Shown: positions 8,174 to 15,835 of the stretch, one piece after another
How positions within the stretch are numbered: position 1 is the first letter of the stretch
How the letters are laid out: every line of letters starts with the position of its first letter
From: an uncultured Eubacterium sp.
Lineage (GTDB): Bacteria > Bacillota > Clostridia > Lachnospirales > Lachnospiraceae
Length of the DNA stretch: 64,000 bases
Direction of reading: 5' to 3'
NCBI GenBank assembly: GCA_910584645.1
Contig: CAJUAU010000005.1
Coordinates: 107,385-171,384 of the forward strand
Translations under genes and position numbers: made by a program
Notes under the pieces: model-generated
Told to the model about the DNA's origin: nothing
Database searches by the model: none
What the model saw: only the letters and a program-made list of their open reading frames with translations

Positions 8174-9697
8174 TTATTTTACCGCATTAATAAAAGAATA
8201 GAAGGACGGTTTCGGATCATAGATGTTATCCCCAAACAGAAGCGGCTGGCATTGGGAACGCCAGGAAGTACGATCAGTAAGCCCCCATAAGGTAATATTT
8301 GTGATACCCTTTGGATTTACATTGACATCGCGGTTCTTCTGTTTCGTAATGATTGTTTTCATCAGATTGCTGACAAATTTTTTCTGATCATTATTGGTCT
8401 CATTTTCATCCACATAGGAATAAGACGCTGAAGATCCTTCCGTATCAAAATTGATGGTAAAATCAAGCTCTGTGATCTGAATCTCATAGCCGGCAGCAAG
8501 GAACTTCTCCAATGCAGCACCATATTGATTCACCGTCGGCACTTTTACATCTACATGACTCTGCATTCCGATCCCTCCACAGATCTTCTCCGGCTCATCT
8601 TTGTTGATAAAGCTGACCAGATCCAGTACCTTCTGTGTATTAAAGTATGTGTTATAATCGTTATAGAAAAGTGTTACCTTATCCTGAACACCATAAGTCT
8701 TCAGCATACCATATGCCACCTGAAAAGCCTTTTTTACATAGGACGGTGAAGCACCCATATTTCCATATACACTATCCCAGACTTTTCCAAAAGTTCTCCG
8801 GTTCAGATACTCATTTACAACATCCCAAGCGTAGACAATGCTTCCCGCAGATCCGGTAAGCGCTTTTTCCTTTTCCATCACATGGGCCATCACGTTATGT
8901 ACATAGTAATCCAGGCGGGCATCCATAATATCCGTTGCCACGACTGTATCTCCATCATAATTTTTTGTAAAAAACCATGACGGCGTCTGGCTGTGCCACA
9001 CAAGAGTATGGGCACGCATTCTCAGACCGTTTTTGGAAGCGACTTCCAGGGCACCATCTACCTCATTGAAGTTAAGCTGTGGAACTTTCGCCTCGCTGTA
9101 ACCTTCCGGGATATAATAGCCTTTACTCTTTGCCTCCTGGACGGACAGAGTCTTTGGCGCAGAGCCAAGAATATTATCCGGCTTCATTTCATTTTCCAGG
9201 GTGATACTGTTAAAATGTTTCTTGATAAATGCCAGTGTTTTGTTATCCCGAAGTTCCCTGGGAGCCCTGCTTCCGTAGTTGACGGCAGCACCCATATTCG
9301 GAATGATCCCCTTATAAGCGGCGAGAATGCTCGGTGTATTTACGACCTTCTTTGCCTGCACCTTCACCTTACACCGCAGTTTATAAGTTTTACTTCCGGT
9401 TTTTACTTTACAGTTTAAGAGAGCATTTCCCTTTTTCAGCCCTTTTACTTTACAGGAAGTCTTTTTCTTGTTAGATAACTTAATTACCTTTTTCTTATTT
9501 GTGCTCCATGTTACCTTTGCCTTTTTTCCCGCCCGGGAAAGCTTGATGGTCTGCGTCTTGCCGGCAGTGACTGTCAATGACCCTTTGGAAAGCTTTGGCT
9601 TTTTCGTCTTCGCACCGGAAACTGTGCCGGGTGTGATCGTCGCCAGGCAAAGACCGAAAATAGCAGCATGGGCTAAAAATATTCTACAACGTTTCAT
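8174..9697 (-). CDS. Secreted GH10 endo-1,4-beta-xylanase with Lys-rich Ig-like domain
   Basis: Starting at the ATG at 9697, the 507-residue product has a signal peptide (about 1-28), a lysine-rich Ig-like (Big_2-type) domain (about 32-115) and a GH10 TIM barrel (about 122-507). The acid/base Glu lies in WDVVNE (about residue 296) and the nucleophile Glu in ITELD (about 410). It cleaves the xylan backbone outside the cell. A GTG four codons upstream overlaps the ribosome binding site AAAGGGG and is less likely. The promoter (TTGCTA/TATAAT, 9759-9731) lies in the divergent region shared with the GH39 gene. The basic Ig domain is shared with four other secreted enzymes nearby. Confidence 0.94.
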   Translation of the reverse strand: MKRCRIFLAHAAIFGLCLATITPGTVSGAKTKKPKLSKGSLTVTAGKTQTIKLSRAGKKAKVTWSTNKKKVIKLSNKKKTSCKVKGLKKGNALLNCKVKTGSKTYKLRCKVKVQAKKVVNTPSILAAYKGIIPNMGAAVNYGSRAPRELRDNKTLAFIKKHFNSITLENEMKPDNILGSAPKTLSVQEAKSKGYYIPEGYSEAKVPQLNFNEVDGALEVASKNGLRMRAHTLVWHSQTPSWFFTKNYDGDTVVATDIMDARLDYYVHNVMAHVMEKEKALTGSAGSIVYAWDVVNEYLNRRTFGKVWDSVYGNMGASPSYVKKAFQVAYGMLKTYGVQDKVTLFYNDYNTYFNTQKVLDLVSFINKDEPEKICGGIGMQSHVDVKVPTVNQYGAALEKFLAAGYEIQITELDFTINFDTEGSSASYSYVDENETNNDQKKFVSNLMKTIITKQKNRDVNVNPKGITNITLWGLTDRTSWRSQCQPLLFGDNIYDPKPSFYSFINAVK

Positions 9698-9730
9698 TGG
9701 TTTTTGCACCCCTTTCTAAAATATAATCTT

Positions 9731-9759
9731 ATTATAAGGAAGAATTGAAAAAATAGCAA
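9731..9759 (-). promoter_or_regulatory. Promoter of the GH10 xylanase gene
   Basis: On the minus strand, TTGCTA (9759-9754) and TATAAT (9736-9731) are separated by 17 bases. It lies back-to-back with the GH39 promoter, which allows common control of the two genes. Confidence 0.65.
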
Positions 9760-9798
9760 TATAATCATTCTCATTACAAAAAGTATTTATCTTTATAG

Positions 9799-9828
9799 TT
9801 GCGTCGAATAAAAGATTAATGTTATATT
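9799..9828 (+). promoter_or_regulatory. Probable promoter of the GH39 gene
   Basis: TTGCGT (9799-9804) and TATATT (9823-9828) with an 18-base spacer lie upstream of the GH39 start. The match is moderate. Confidence 0.5.
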
Positions 9829-9861
9829 ATAAATAGAAAAATACAGGGAGGAACGCAGATC

Positions 9862-11379
9862 ATGAAGATGACATATGATATTGATTTAAACCGCACTGTA
9901 CCATTTCACAACAATGTGACATATTGTGTGGGAACGGGGCGCATGGGACTGGCACTTCACAAGGAATACTGGGACCAGCTGGCATTTGTCCAGAAAAGGA
10001 TCGGATTCTCTTACATAAGGGGACACGGGCTTTTCTGTGATGATATAGCAATTTACCAGGAATATAAGGACCAGGAAGGAAACATTAAATCAGAATATAA
10101 CTTTACATATCTGGACAGGGTTATCGATAGTTACCTGGAACTTCAGATCCGGCCTTTTCTGGAACTTGGCTTTATGCCTGGAAAACTTGCTTCCGGCACC
10201 CAGACACAGTTTTACTGGAAAGGAAATGTGACGCCGCCAAAAGACTACGACCGCTGGTGTGCACTGGTTCAGGCGACACTTTCCCATCTGCTCTCCCGAT
10301 ACGGTGAGAGGGAAGTTCTGAGCTGGCCGGTGGAAGTGTGGAATGAACCAAACCTGACAGGTTTCTGGGAACACGCAGATATGCCGGAATATTGTAAACT
10401 ATACACCCGGACGGCGTATGCCGTTAAAGAAGTCCATCCGGATTTTCAGGTGGGGGGCCCGGCGATCTGTGGCGGAAATGATGAGGTATGGATGCGGGGA
10501 TTTTTATCTTACTGCAAAGAAAATAAAGTTCCTCTGGACTTTATTTCCAGACATCATTATACCATTCATTTACCAGAATGGGAGGGGCATTATGACTATG
10601 CGGACCTTCAGTCCAGCGAATACTCTTTCAGTACGTTGAAGCGGTGCCGCGAGATTATCGGTGAATTTGAGGAGTACGAGAATCTTCCCTTTTACATCAC
10701 GGAATTTAATACCGCCTACGTTCCAAACTGTCCCCTCCACGACACGAACCAGAACGCATCGAGTCTCGCCCGGATCCTATCAGAGATCGGCGACTATTGT
10801 ACCGGCTATTCTTACTGGACTTTTGGGGATGTATTTGAAGAACAGGGCGTGCCTTTTACTCCCTTTTATGGAGGCTTTGGGCTTCTGGCGAATAACAGCA
10901 TTCCCAAACCCACTTTCTGGACTTTTGAGTTTTTCAAGGAATTGGCGGGAAAATGTATTTTCCGCAGCGAACACGGTGTTGTCTGCGAAGACGAGGGAAC
11001 CATCCGCGGTGTATTGTGGAACCTTTCCTGTGAGACAGGCAGTGATTCTCTTACAATCGAGCTTAATTTTGCACTTTCTTCTGGTGAGTACTGCTGTTTG
11101 CAAAAGATTGTAGACGAGGCCACCTGCAATCCACAGAAAGTATGGCATGATCTCGGTGAACCAGCGAATCTCACCAGCAGTCAGACACAGCTGCTTCAGG
11201 AAGCAGCAAATCCTCTGATCCTGACAGACCGGAAAACCGCCCAGGGTGGAAAGTTAAATGTAGAATTTATATTGTCCCGGGATGCAGTCGTTTATTTTGA
11301 GATCTTTTCTTCTGAACTGACCACAGACCGGGGATTCCGGTACGGCTGGAGTTCTACTGTGACAGAAGGCAAAGATTGA
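9862..11379 (+). CDS. GH39 family beta-xylosidase, cytoplasmic
   Basis: A 505-residue enzyme with the GH39 signature. The acid/base E162 lies in EVWNEPNLTGFW and the nucleophile E281 in FYITEFNT. The C-terminal beta-sandwich (about 350-500) is as expected for GH39 xylosidases. No signal peptide is present, so it works with the GH43 enzyme on imported xylo-oligosaccharides. GGAGG lies ten bases before the ATG. It is divergent from the GH10 xylanase and convergent with the esterase operon. An alternative is another beta-glycosidase specificity within GH39. Confidence 0.93.
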   Translation: MKMTYDIDLNRTVPFHNNVTYCVGTGRMGLALHKEYWDQLAFVQKRIGFSYIRGHGLFCDDIAIYQEYKDQEGNIKSEYNFTYLDRVIDSYLELQIRPFLELGFMPGKLASGTQTQFYWKGNVTPPKDYDRWCALVQATLSHLLSRYGEREVLSWPVEVWNEPNLTGFWEHADMPEYCKLYTRTAYAVKEVHPDFQVGGPAICGGNDEVWMRGFLSYCKENKVPLDFISRHHYTIHLPEWEGHYDYADLQSSEYSFSTLKRCREIIGEFEEYENLPFYITEFNTAYVPNCPLHDTNQNASSLARILSEIGDYCTGYSYWTFGDVFEEQGVPFTPFYGGFGLLANNSIPKPTFWTFEFFKELAGKCIFRSEHGVVCEDEGTIRGVLWNLSCETGSDSLTIELNFALSSGEYCCLQKIVDEATCNPQKVWHDLGEPANLTSSQTQLLQEAANPLILTDRKTAQGGKLNVEFILSRDAVVYFEIFSSELTTDRGFRYGWSSTVTEGKD

Positions 11380-11428
11380 AATACCTGATATTCACAACTT
11401 CAATTCAGGATTTAATTTTTTATAAAAA

Positions 11429-11472
11429 ATGGGGGTGCCGGTTTGAATAGAATCAAACCGGCACCCCCATTT
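11429..11472. terminator. Strong terminator between GH39 and the esterase operon
   Basis: A perfect 19-bp stem (11429-11447 with 11454-11472) has a GC-rich base, GGGGGTGCCGG, and core TTTGA/TCAAA. On the minus strand it is followed by ATTTTTTATA, so it fits best as terminator of the leftward esterase operon. The core resembles the palindrome at 15789. Confidence 0.9.
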
Positions 11473-11492
11473 ATATCTATACTGCTATAAAA

Positions 11493-13088
11493 CTATTCAA
11501 ACATCGACAGATCAATGGCATCCGCCATGGCACTGTATCCGTCATAGGGATGCAGTCCATCATTATGTGTATATTTTTCCAAAATATTTTTTGGATTGTC
11601 TGGATCTGCCACCGCACTCTCGAAATCAATAATACCATCCACCCCGGATTTTTCTGAGCGTATCCACTCATTTATCATAGTCCGGAGTTTTTCCGCGGCT
11701 TCTGTATAATCACCGCTTGTTCCAAAGGGCAGGATCGGTGAAATATAAACCTTTATATTATTGTCGTGACAAAGCTTTATCATCTTCTTATACTCCGGGA
11801 TCAGCAGATCATATTTACTGGTATCCCTAGCCCCAGTTATATCATTTACACCAAATAGGATAATGCAGTATTTTACACCATCGTGCTCCAACAGATCCCT
11901 GGCAAATCTGTCCTTTCCTGCATCCGTGGGATAAGTACCAAGAATAGAATTCGCACCGATTCCTTCATTGATGAGCGAGATATGTTCCGTTCCCTCATTT
12001 TCCTGAAGCCTTTTCGCAAAATAATCAACCCATCTCACATAGCTGTCCGGCTTTTTGCCAAGCGTATCTGTTCCATAACCATCTGTGATGGAGTCGCCAA
12101 AACATACTACTGCCTTGCTGTCCTCTGGTGACCAGATGGATACATCAGCGAGGAAAAACCAGCTTGTTGTTGTTTGGACAGAAGAAAATTTCTCTTCCGA
12201 TACCTGATTGCCGGAAACCTGATAGGTAGTCGCCCTTGCACCTCTGTGACCAGTTATGTTTCTCTCCGGCGCCTCTTCAAAATATGCGGAAATAGCAACA
12301 TTTTCAAGGGCATACACAGGAAATTCAACTTCATCTGTCAGGATAACCTTCCCCTTGGGGATAATGAATTCTTCCTCCCCATTTACTGTCACTGGTGTGT
12401 CAGTAAATACATCTATTTCAGATTTATTGGCCCAGACCTGTTTGGCAAGATGGAGAGATTTTATCTTCACATCACTTTCCCCATATTGATTCGACAGCCT
12501 AAGACGCAGTTTATCTCCTCCTGTTGTAACCCGGATGATCTGACGGACCGTGGTATCCGTGAGGGGCATTTTAGGCATGGCAGAATCCGACGCATCACAT
12601 TTTTCCTCTGCAGTTCCCCAGGTCGTTACCCATTTATATGCCTGTTCTGGTACGTCAGGCGAAGGAGATATATCCGGTGCCTTGGAGGGAACCGGCGTAT
12701 TTGATGCCACAGCCGCTGAAGGTGCTGGTGAAGCCGTCACTTTAGGATTACTTTTTCCCTTCACAGTGATTTTGCAGGACAGCGTCTTTGATTTTTTCCC
12801 TAACCTGTAAGTTGCTTTTATTGTCGTTTTACCAGCCTTTACCCCTTTGACCTTAGCCGATTTCTTTGTTGACTTTGTAATTCTTGCAATTTTTTTCGAT
12901 TTGGAAGTCCACTTTACCTTTGCCTTCCTGGCAGCATTTTTCAGTTTCAAAGTAACCGTCTTTCCAACGTTTACACTCACACTGCCCTTACTCAGTTTTG
13001 GCGATTTGGCCGCTTCCACACCAGATGGCACCATTAATGATAACACCAACGCAGAACTAAGTATTAAAACACCAATATTTTTTTTCAT
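11493..13088 (-). CDS. Secreted SGNH/GDSL esterase with Lys-rich Ig-like domain
   Basis: A 531-residue product. It has a signal peptide (1-26), a basic Ig-like domain (about 29-111), a Pro/Ser/Ala linker (115-147), a beta-rich module (150-318) and an SGNH hydrolase domain (325-531). The catalytic Ser333 lies in GDSITDG, the oxyanion residues in NEGIGAN and GVND, and the Asp-His pair in DGLHP. It likely removes acetyl groups from xylan or pectin; acetylxylan is inferred from context. It is the last gene of an operon behind two CE1 esterases (15-base gap) with AGGAGGGG before the ATG. Confidence 0.88.
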   Translation of the reverse strand: MKKNIGVLILSSALVLSLMVPSGVEAAKSPKLSKGSVSVNVGKTVTLKLKNAARKAKVKWTSKSKKIARITKSTKKSAKVKGVKAGKTTIKATYRLGKKSKTLSCKITVKGKSNPKVTASPAPSAAVASNTPVPSKAPDISPSPDVPEQAYKWVTTWGTAEEKCDASDSAMPKMPLTDTTVRQIIRVTTGGDKLRLRLSNQYGESDVKIKSLHLAKQVWANKSEIDVFTDTPVTVNGEEEFIIPKGKVILTDEVEFPVYALENVAISAYFEEAPERNITGHRGARATTYQVSGNQVSEEKFSSVQTTTSWFFLADVSIWSPEDSKAVVCFGDSITDGYGTDTLGKKPDSYVRWVDYFAKRLQENEGTEHISLINEGIGANSILGTYPTDAGKDRFARDLLEHDGVKYCIILFGVNDITGARDTSKYDLLIPEYKKMIKLCHDNNIKVYISPILPFGTSGDYTEAAEKLRTMINEWIRSEKSGVDGIIDFESAVADPDNPKNILEKYTHNDGLHPYDGYSAMADAIDLSMFE

Positions 13089-13103
13089 TTTAAACCCCTC
13101 CTG

Positions 13104-14387
13104 TTATTGAAAGATCTGAAGAGCGAAGTTATAAAGTCCGTGTTTCCACACCTTGAAGTCATGTCCGCCCTCTGTCACATAGAACAGATGAGGTATCTCA
13201 TTCTTTTCAAGCACTTTATGGCACTGGCCGCCCAGCGCATTTTCTCCACCCTCGCTAATTCCATTGTTGAGCATAAGTAACGTGTGATCTTTGTACTCCT
13301 CCGGCAGACGGAATGTTTCCTCGGTAAAGAGTCCATCCTCTTTTACACCGTTGGCCTCATAGGCGAACACTCCAAATCCCGGACTAAAGGCCGCGATATA
13401 GCCGAAAGTCTCCGGCATATGTAGTCCGATGTTCAATGATTCCCTGCCCCCCATGGACAGTCCTGCGATCGCAGTATTTTTTCTTCCCGTAGCTATGGAA
13501 TACTCTTCCTCTATATAAGGCATCAGATTATCGCGGAGATCGTTGATAAAGTTATCAAATGCCGCATAATGATCCAGGGAAAATTCCGTCGTTGCTGCAT
13601 CGTTGGCGCGGGCACGGCAGTTCGGTATGACAATGATCATGTCCTTGGCAAGTCCTTCTGCCACCAGATTTCCTACCACATAAGCAGGATTTCCATCCAG
13701 CCATTCATTTTCATCCCCTCCGATGCCATGTAACAGATAAAGCACTGGATATTCTTTTTCTCCCGTATAATCCGGAGGAAGAATAATATTTACTTTCCGA
13801 TACTTGCCCGTCGTGTCTGAATAATACGATTCCCTTACAACTTTCCCATAGGCTACGCCATCCTGCTTTTCATCAAACCCTGATGGCACATCATAAGTAA
13901 TAGGTTTGAGCTCCAACGGCGGTTCCACCGTCGCTGCCGGAGTCTCTGTAACCGTCGCCGGCGGCTGTGGTACGCTGGCAGGTGGAGTCTGGGTTGGCAC
14001 TGCCGATGGCTGAACCGTCGGTACTGCTGTCTTAGGCGGCGGCAGTATACATTTTTGACGGGATTTCACCGTTACCGTCCCCACTTTCTTTGTTTTCTTT
14101 TTATAGGTTTCTTTTACTGTGATCTTTACAGTTCCCGGTTTCAATGCTTTTACAACACCTTTGGAAGAAACTTTGACAACTTTTTTGTTAGAAGATTTGA
14201 ACGTATATTTTGCTTTTTTATTCTTCTTGGTTATCTTGATCTTCTTCGATTGTTTGACCTGCAATACCATTTTCTTAGTAGAAAGCTTTGCTTTCGCCTT
14301 GGCCTTTGCCCCTGCGGGGATCCCGCCCTGGCAGACCATCGCCGTCATCAGCAGAAAGCTGATCCCCCGAAATACTTTCTTTTTCAT
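13104..14387 (-). CDS. Secreted CE1-type esterase with Lys-rich Ig-like domain (copy 1)
   Basis: A 427-residue product. It has a signal peptide (1-27), an Ig-like domain in which about 30 of 83 residues are lysine, a Pro/Thr linker (115-160) and an esterase-D/CE1 alpha/beta-hydrolase domain (165-427). The nucleophile Ser311 lies in GLSMGG and the catalytic His409 in GGHD. The family includes feruloyl and acetylxylan esterases. It is the middle gene of the operon, 17 bases after its paralogue, with GGAGG at ideal distance. The block structure matches the next gene almost throughout, so the two probably arose by tandem duplication. Confidence 0.9.
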   Translation of the reverse strand: MKKKVFRGISFLLMTAMVCQGGIPAGAKAKAKAKLSTKKMVLQVKQSKKIKITKKNKKAKYTFKSSNKKVVKVSSKGVVKALKPGTVKITVKETYKKKTKKVGTVTVKSRQKCILPPPKTAVPTVQPSAVPTQTPPASVPQPPATVTETPAATVEPPLELKPITYDVPSGFDEKQDGVAYGKVVRESYYSDTTGKYRKVNIILPPDYTGEKEYPVLYLLHGIGGDENEWLDGNPAYVVGNLVAEGLAKDMIIVIPNCRARANDAATTEFSLDHYAAFDNFINDLRDNLMPYIEEEYSIATGRKNTAIAGLSMGGRESLNIGLHMPETFGYIAAFSPGFGVFAYEANGVKEDGLFTEETFRLPEEYKDHTLLMLNNGISEGGENALGGQCHKVLEKNEIPHLFYVTEGGHDFKVWKHGLYNFALQIFQ

Positions 14388-14404
14388 TTCTTTCCTCCAT
14401 TTCT

Positions 14405-15694
14405 TTAAAATAAATATCTGGCAAAGTTATAAAAACCATTTTTCCAGACAACCCAGTCATGACCACCATCCAGGGTATAGAAAGTATGGTGTACTCCGTT
14501 TGCCTCTAATGCATTATGGTAACGCTGTGGCTCTTCCTTCACCATGCCATCCTGATTTCCGTTATTTATGAGCAGATATGTGCTGTTCTTATAATACTCT
14601 GGCAGGGTAAAGGTCTCTTCTGTAAACAGCCCCTCTTCTGTCAGGCCATTATTGGTATAAGGAAAAATTCCGTAAGCCGGGCTGAAGGCACCGATGTATC
14701 CCACTTTGTCCGGCAGGGAAATACCAATGTTCAACGCCACACGTCCCCCCATGGACAGTCCCGCAATGGCAGTATTATCTCGTCCTGTTGCTACGGAATA
14801 AGTGCTTTCTATAAAAGGCATCAGATTGTCCCTGAAATCATCGAGAAACTTGTCAAAGGAATGAACATGATCCGGTGCAAATCCATCTGAAGGGTTGGCA
14901 GCATCATTCTCACGGCAGCGGCAGTTTGGCATGACAACGATCATTTCCTTCGCCTCACCCGAGGCGATCATATTGCCAATCATGATCTGTACCTTTCCAT
15001 CCATCCAGTCATTTTCATCTCCCATTCCGCCGTGGAACAGATAGATCACCGGGTATTTCTCTTCCTCCGTATAACCTTCCGGAAGAATAACATTTACATT
15101 ACGGTTCTTTCCCGTTATTGGAGAATAATAATTTGTCCTTTCAACTTTCCCATACTTGGCTCCGCTCTGGGTACTGTCAAACTTTGCCGGTGTATCCTTG
15201 ATCTCAGGGTTTACCGGCGGCTTTGGCGTCGGCGTCTGAGGTGTCTCTGTCTGCCCGGGAGCCTGGGGAGAAACTGTGGGTTTCTCATTAACCGGTGTAA
15301 CAGCCGGTGTACTTACAGGCGTCGGCGTCACCTTCTGCTCTGGTGCGGGCGAAGGCTTCGCTGCTTTCTTCACTGTAACTGAAACGGTTCCGATCTTTTT
15401 GGTCTTTTTACCCAGCTTTTCTTTCACTGTGATCTTCGCCTTTCCGACCTTCAATGCCGTCATTACACCTTTCTTTGAAACTTTCACGATCTTAGTTTTG
15501 GACGATTGGAATAAATATTTCGCCTTTTTCTTTTTATTCTTGAGCTTAATACTTTTCTTCTGTCCGGTATTCATCGTCACCTTTTTGGTTTTGATCCCCG
15601 TCTTTTTTTCTGTTTTTGCGGTGATCAGGGAGTTTCCGCTGAACAAAACGGAAACCACCAGGGTGACGGCGATAACCCCCTTCATCTTCTTCAT
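14405..15694 (-). CDS. Secreted CE1-type esterase with Lys-rich Ig-like domain (copy 2)
   Basis: The ATG at 15694 has GGAGGT upstream and begins a clear signal peptide. The frame is open further upstream, but the extra 34 residues lack a good start. The 429-residue product has a signal peptide (1-26), a basic Ig-like domain (about 30-110), a Pro/Thr linker (112-168) and a CE1 esterase domain (170-429) with Ser314 in GLSMGG and His in GGHDW. It is the first gene of the three-gene esterase operon. Feruloyl or acetyl ester cleavage on xylan side chains is the likely role. Confidence 0.9.
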   Translation of the reverse strand: MKKMKGVIAVTLVVSVLFSGNSLITAKTEKKTGIKTKKVTMNTGQKKSIKLKNKKKKAKYLFQSSKTKIVKVSKKGVMTALKVGKAKITVKEKLGKKTKKIGTVSVTVKKAAKPSPAPEQKVTPTPVSTPAVTPVNEKPTVSPQAPGQTETPQTPTPKPPVNPEIKDTPAKFDSTQSGAKYGKVERTNYYSPITGKNRNVNVILPEGYTEEEKYPVIYLFHGGMGDENDWMDGKVQIMIGNMIASGEAKEMIVVMPNCRCRENDAANPSDGFAPDHVHSFDKFLDDFRDNLMPFIESTYSVATGRDNTAIAGLSMGGRVALNIGISLPDKVGYIGAFSPAYGIFPYTNNGLTEEGLFTEETFTLPEYYKNSTYLLINNGNQDGMVKEEPQRYHNALEANGVHHTFYTLDGGHDWVVWKNGFYNFARYLF

Positions 15695-15788
15695 TGTACC
15701 TACCTCCAGGATATTATATAGTATTAAAACAAGTATAACATATTCAACACAAAACAGAAAGAAAAAGTTTGCTTTATATAAGCCAAAG

Positions 15789-15821
15789 GGCGCCAATTTG
15801 AATCAGATTCAAATTGGCGCC
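15789..15821. repeat. Near-perfect 33-bp palindrome after the GH2 gene (hairpin B)
   Basis: GGCGCCAATTTGAATC (15789-15804) is followed by one base and its exact complement (15806-15821). Its position 14 bases behind the GH2 stop suggests a terminator or 3'-end hairpin, but no U-tract follows. Its right arm extended to 15804-15824 matches 44448-44468 in 19 of 21 bases. Confidence 0.75.
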
Positions 15822-15835
15822 GCCGGGTCAGGCTT

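Noticed and set aside
9300..9600. CRISPR-like short repeats
   Set aside because: The repetitiveness comes from AAA/AAG lysine codons in the Ig-like domain, with no regular spacers. No CRISPR array is seen in the window.
12174..12704. 176-residue frame opposite the SGNH esterase
   Set aside because: Shadow of the esterase; no start signals and improbable composition.
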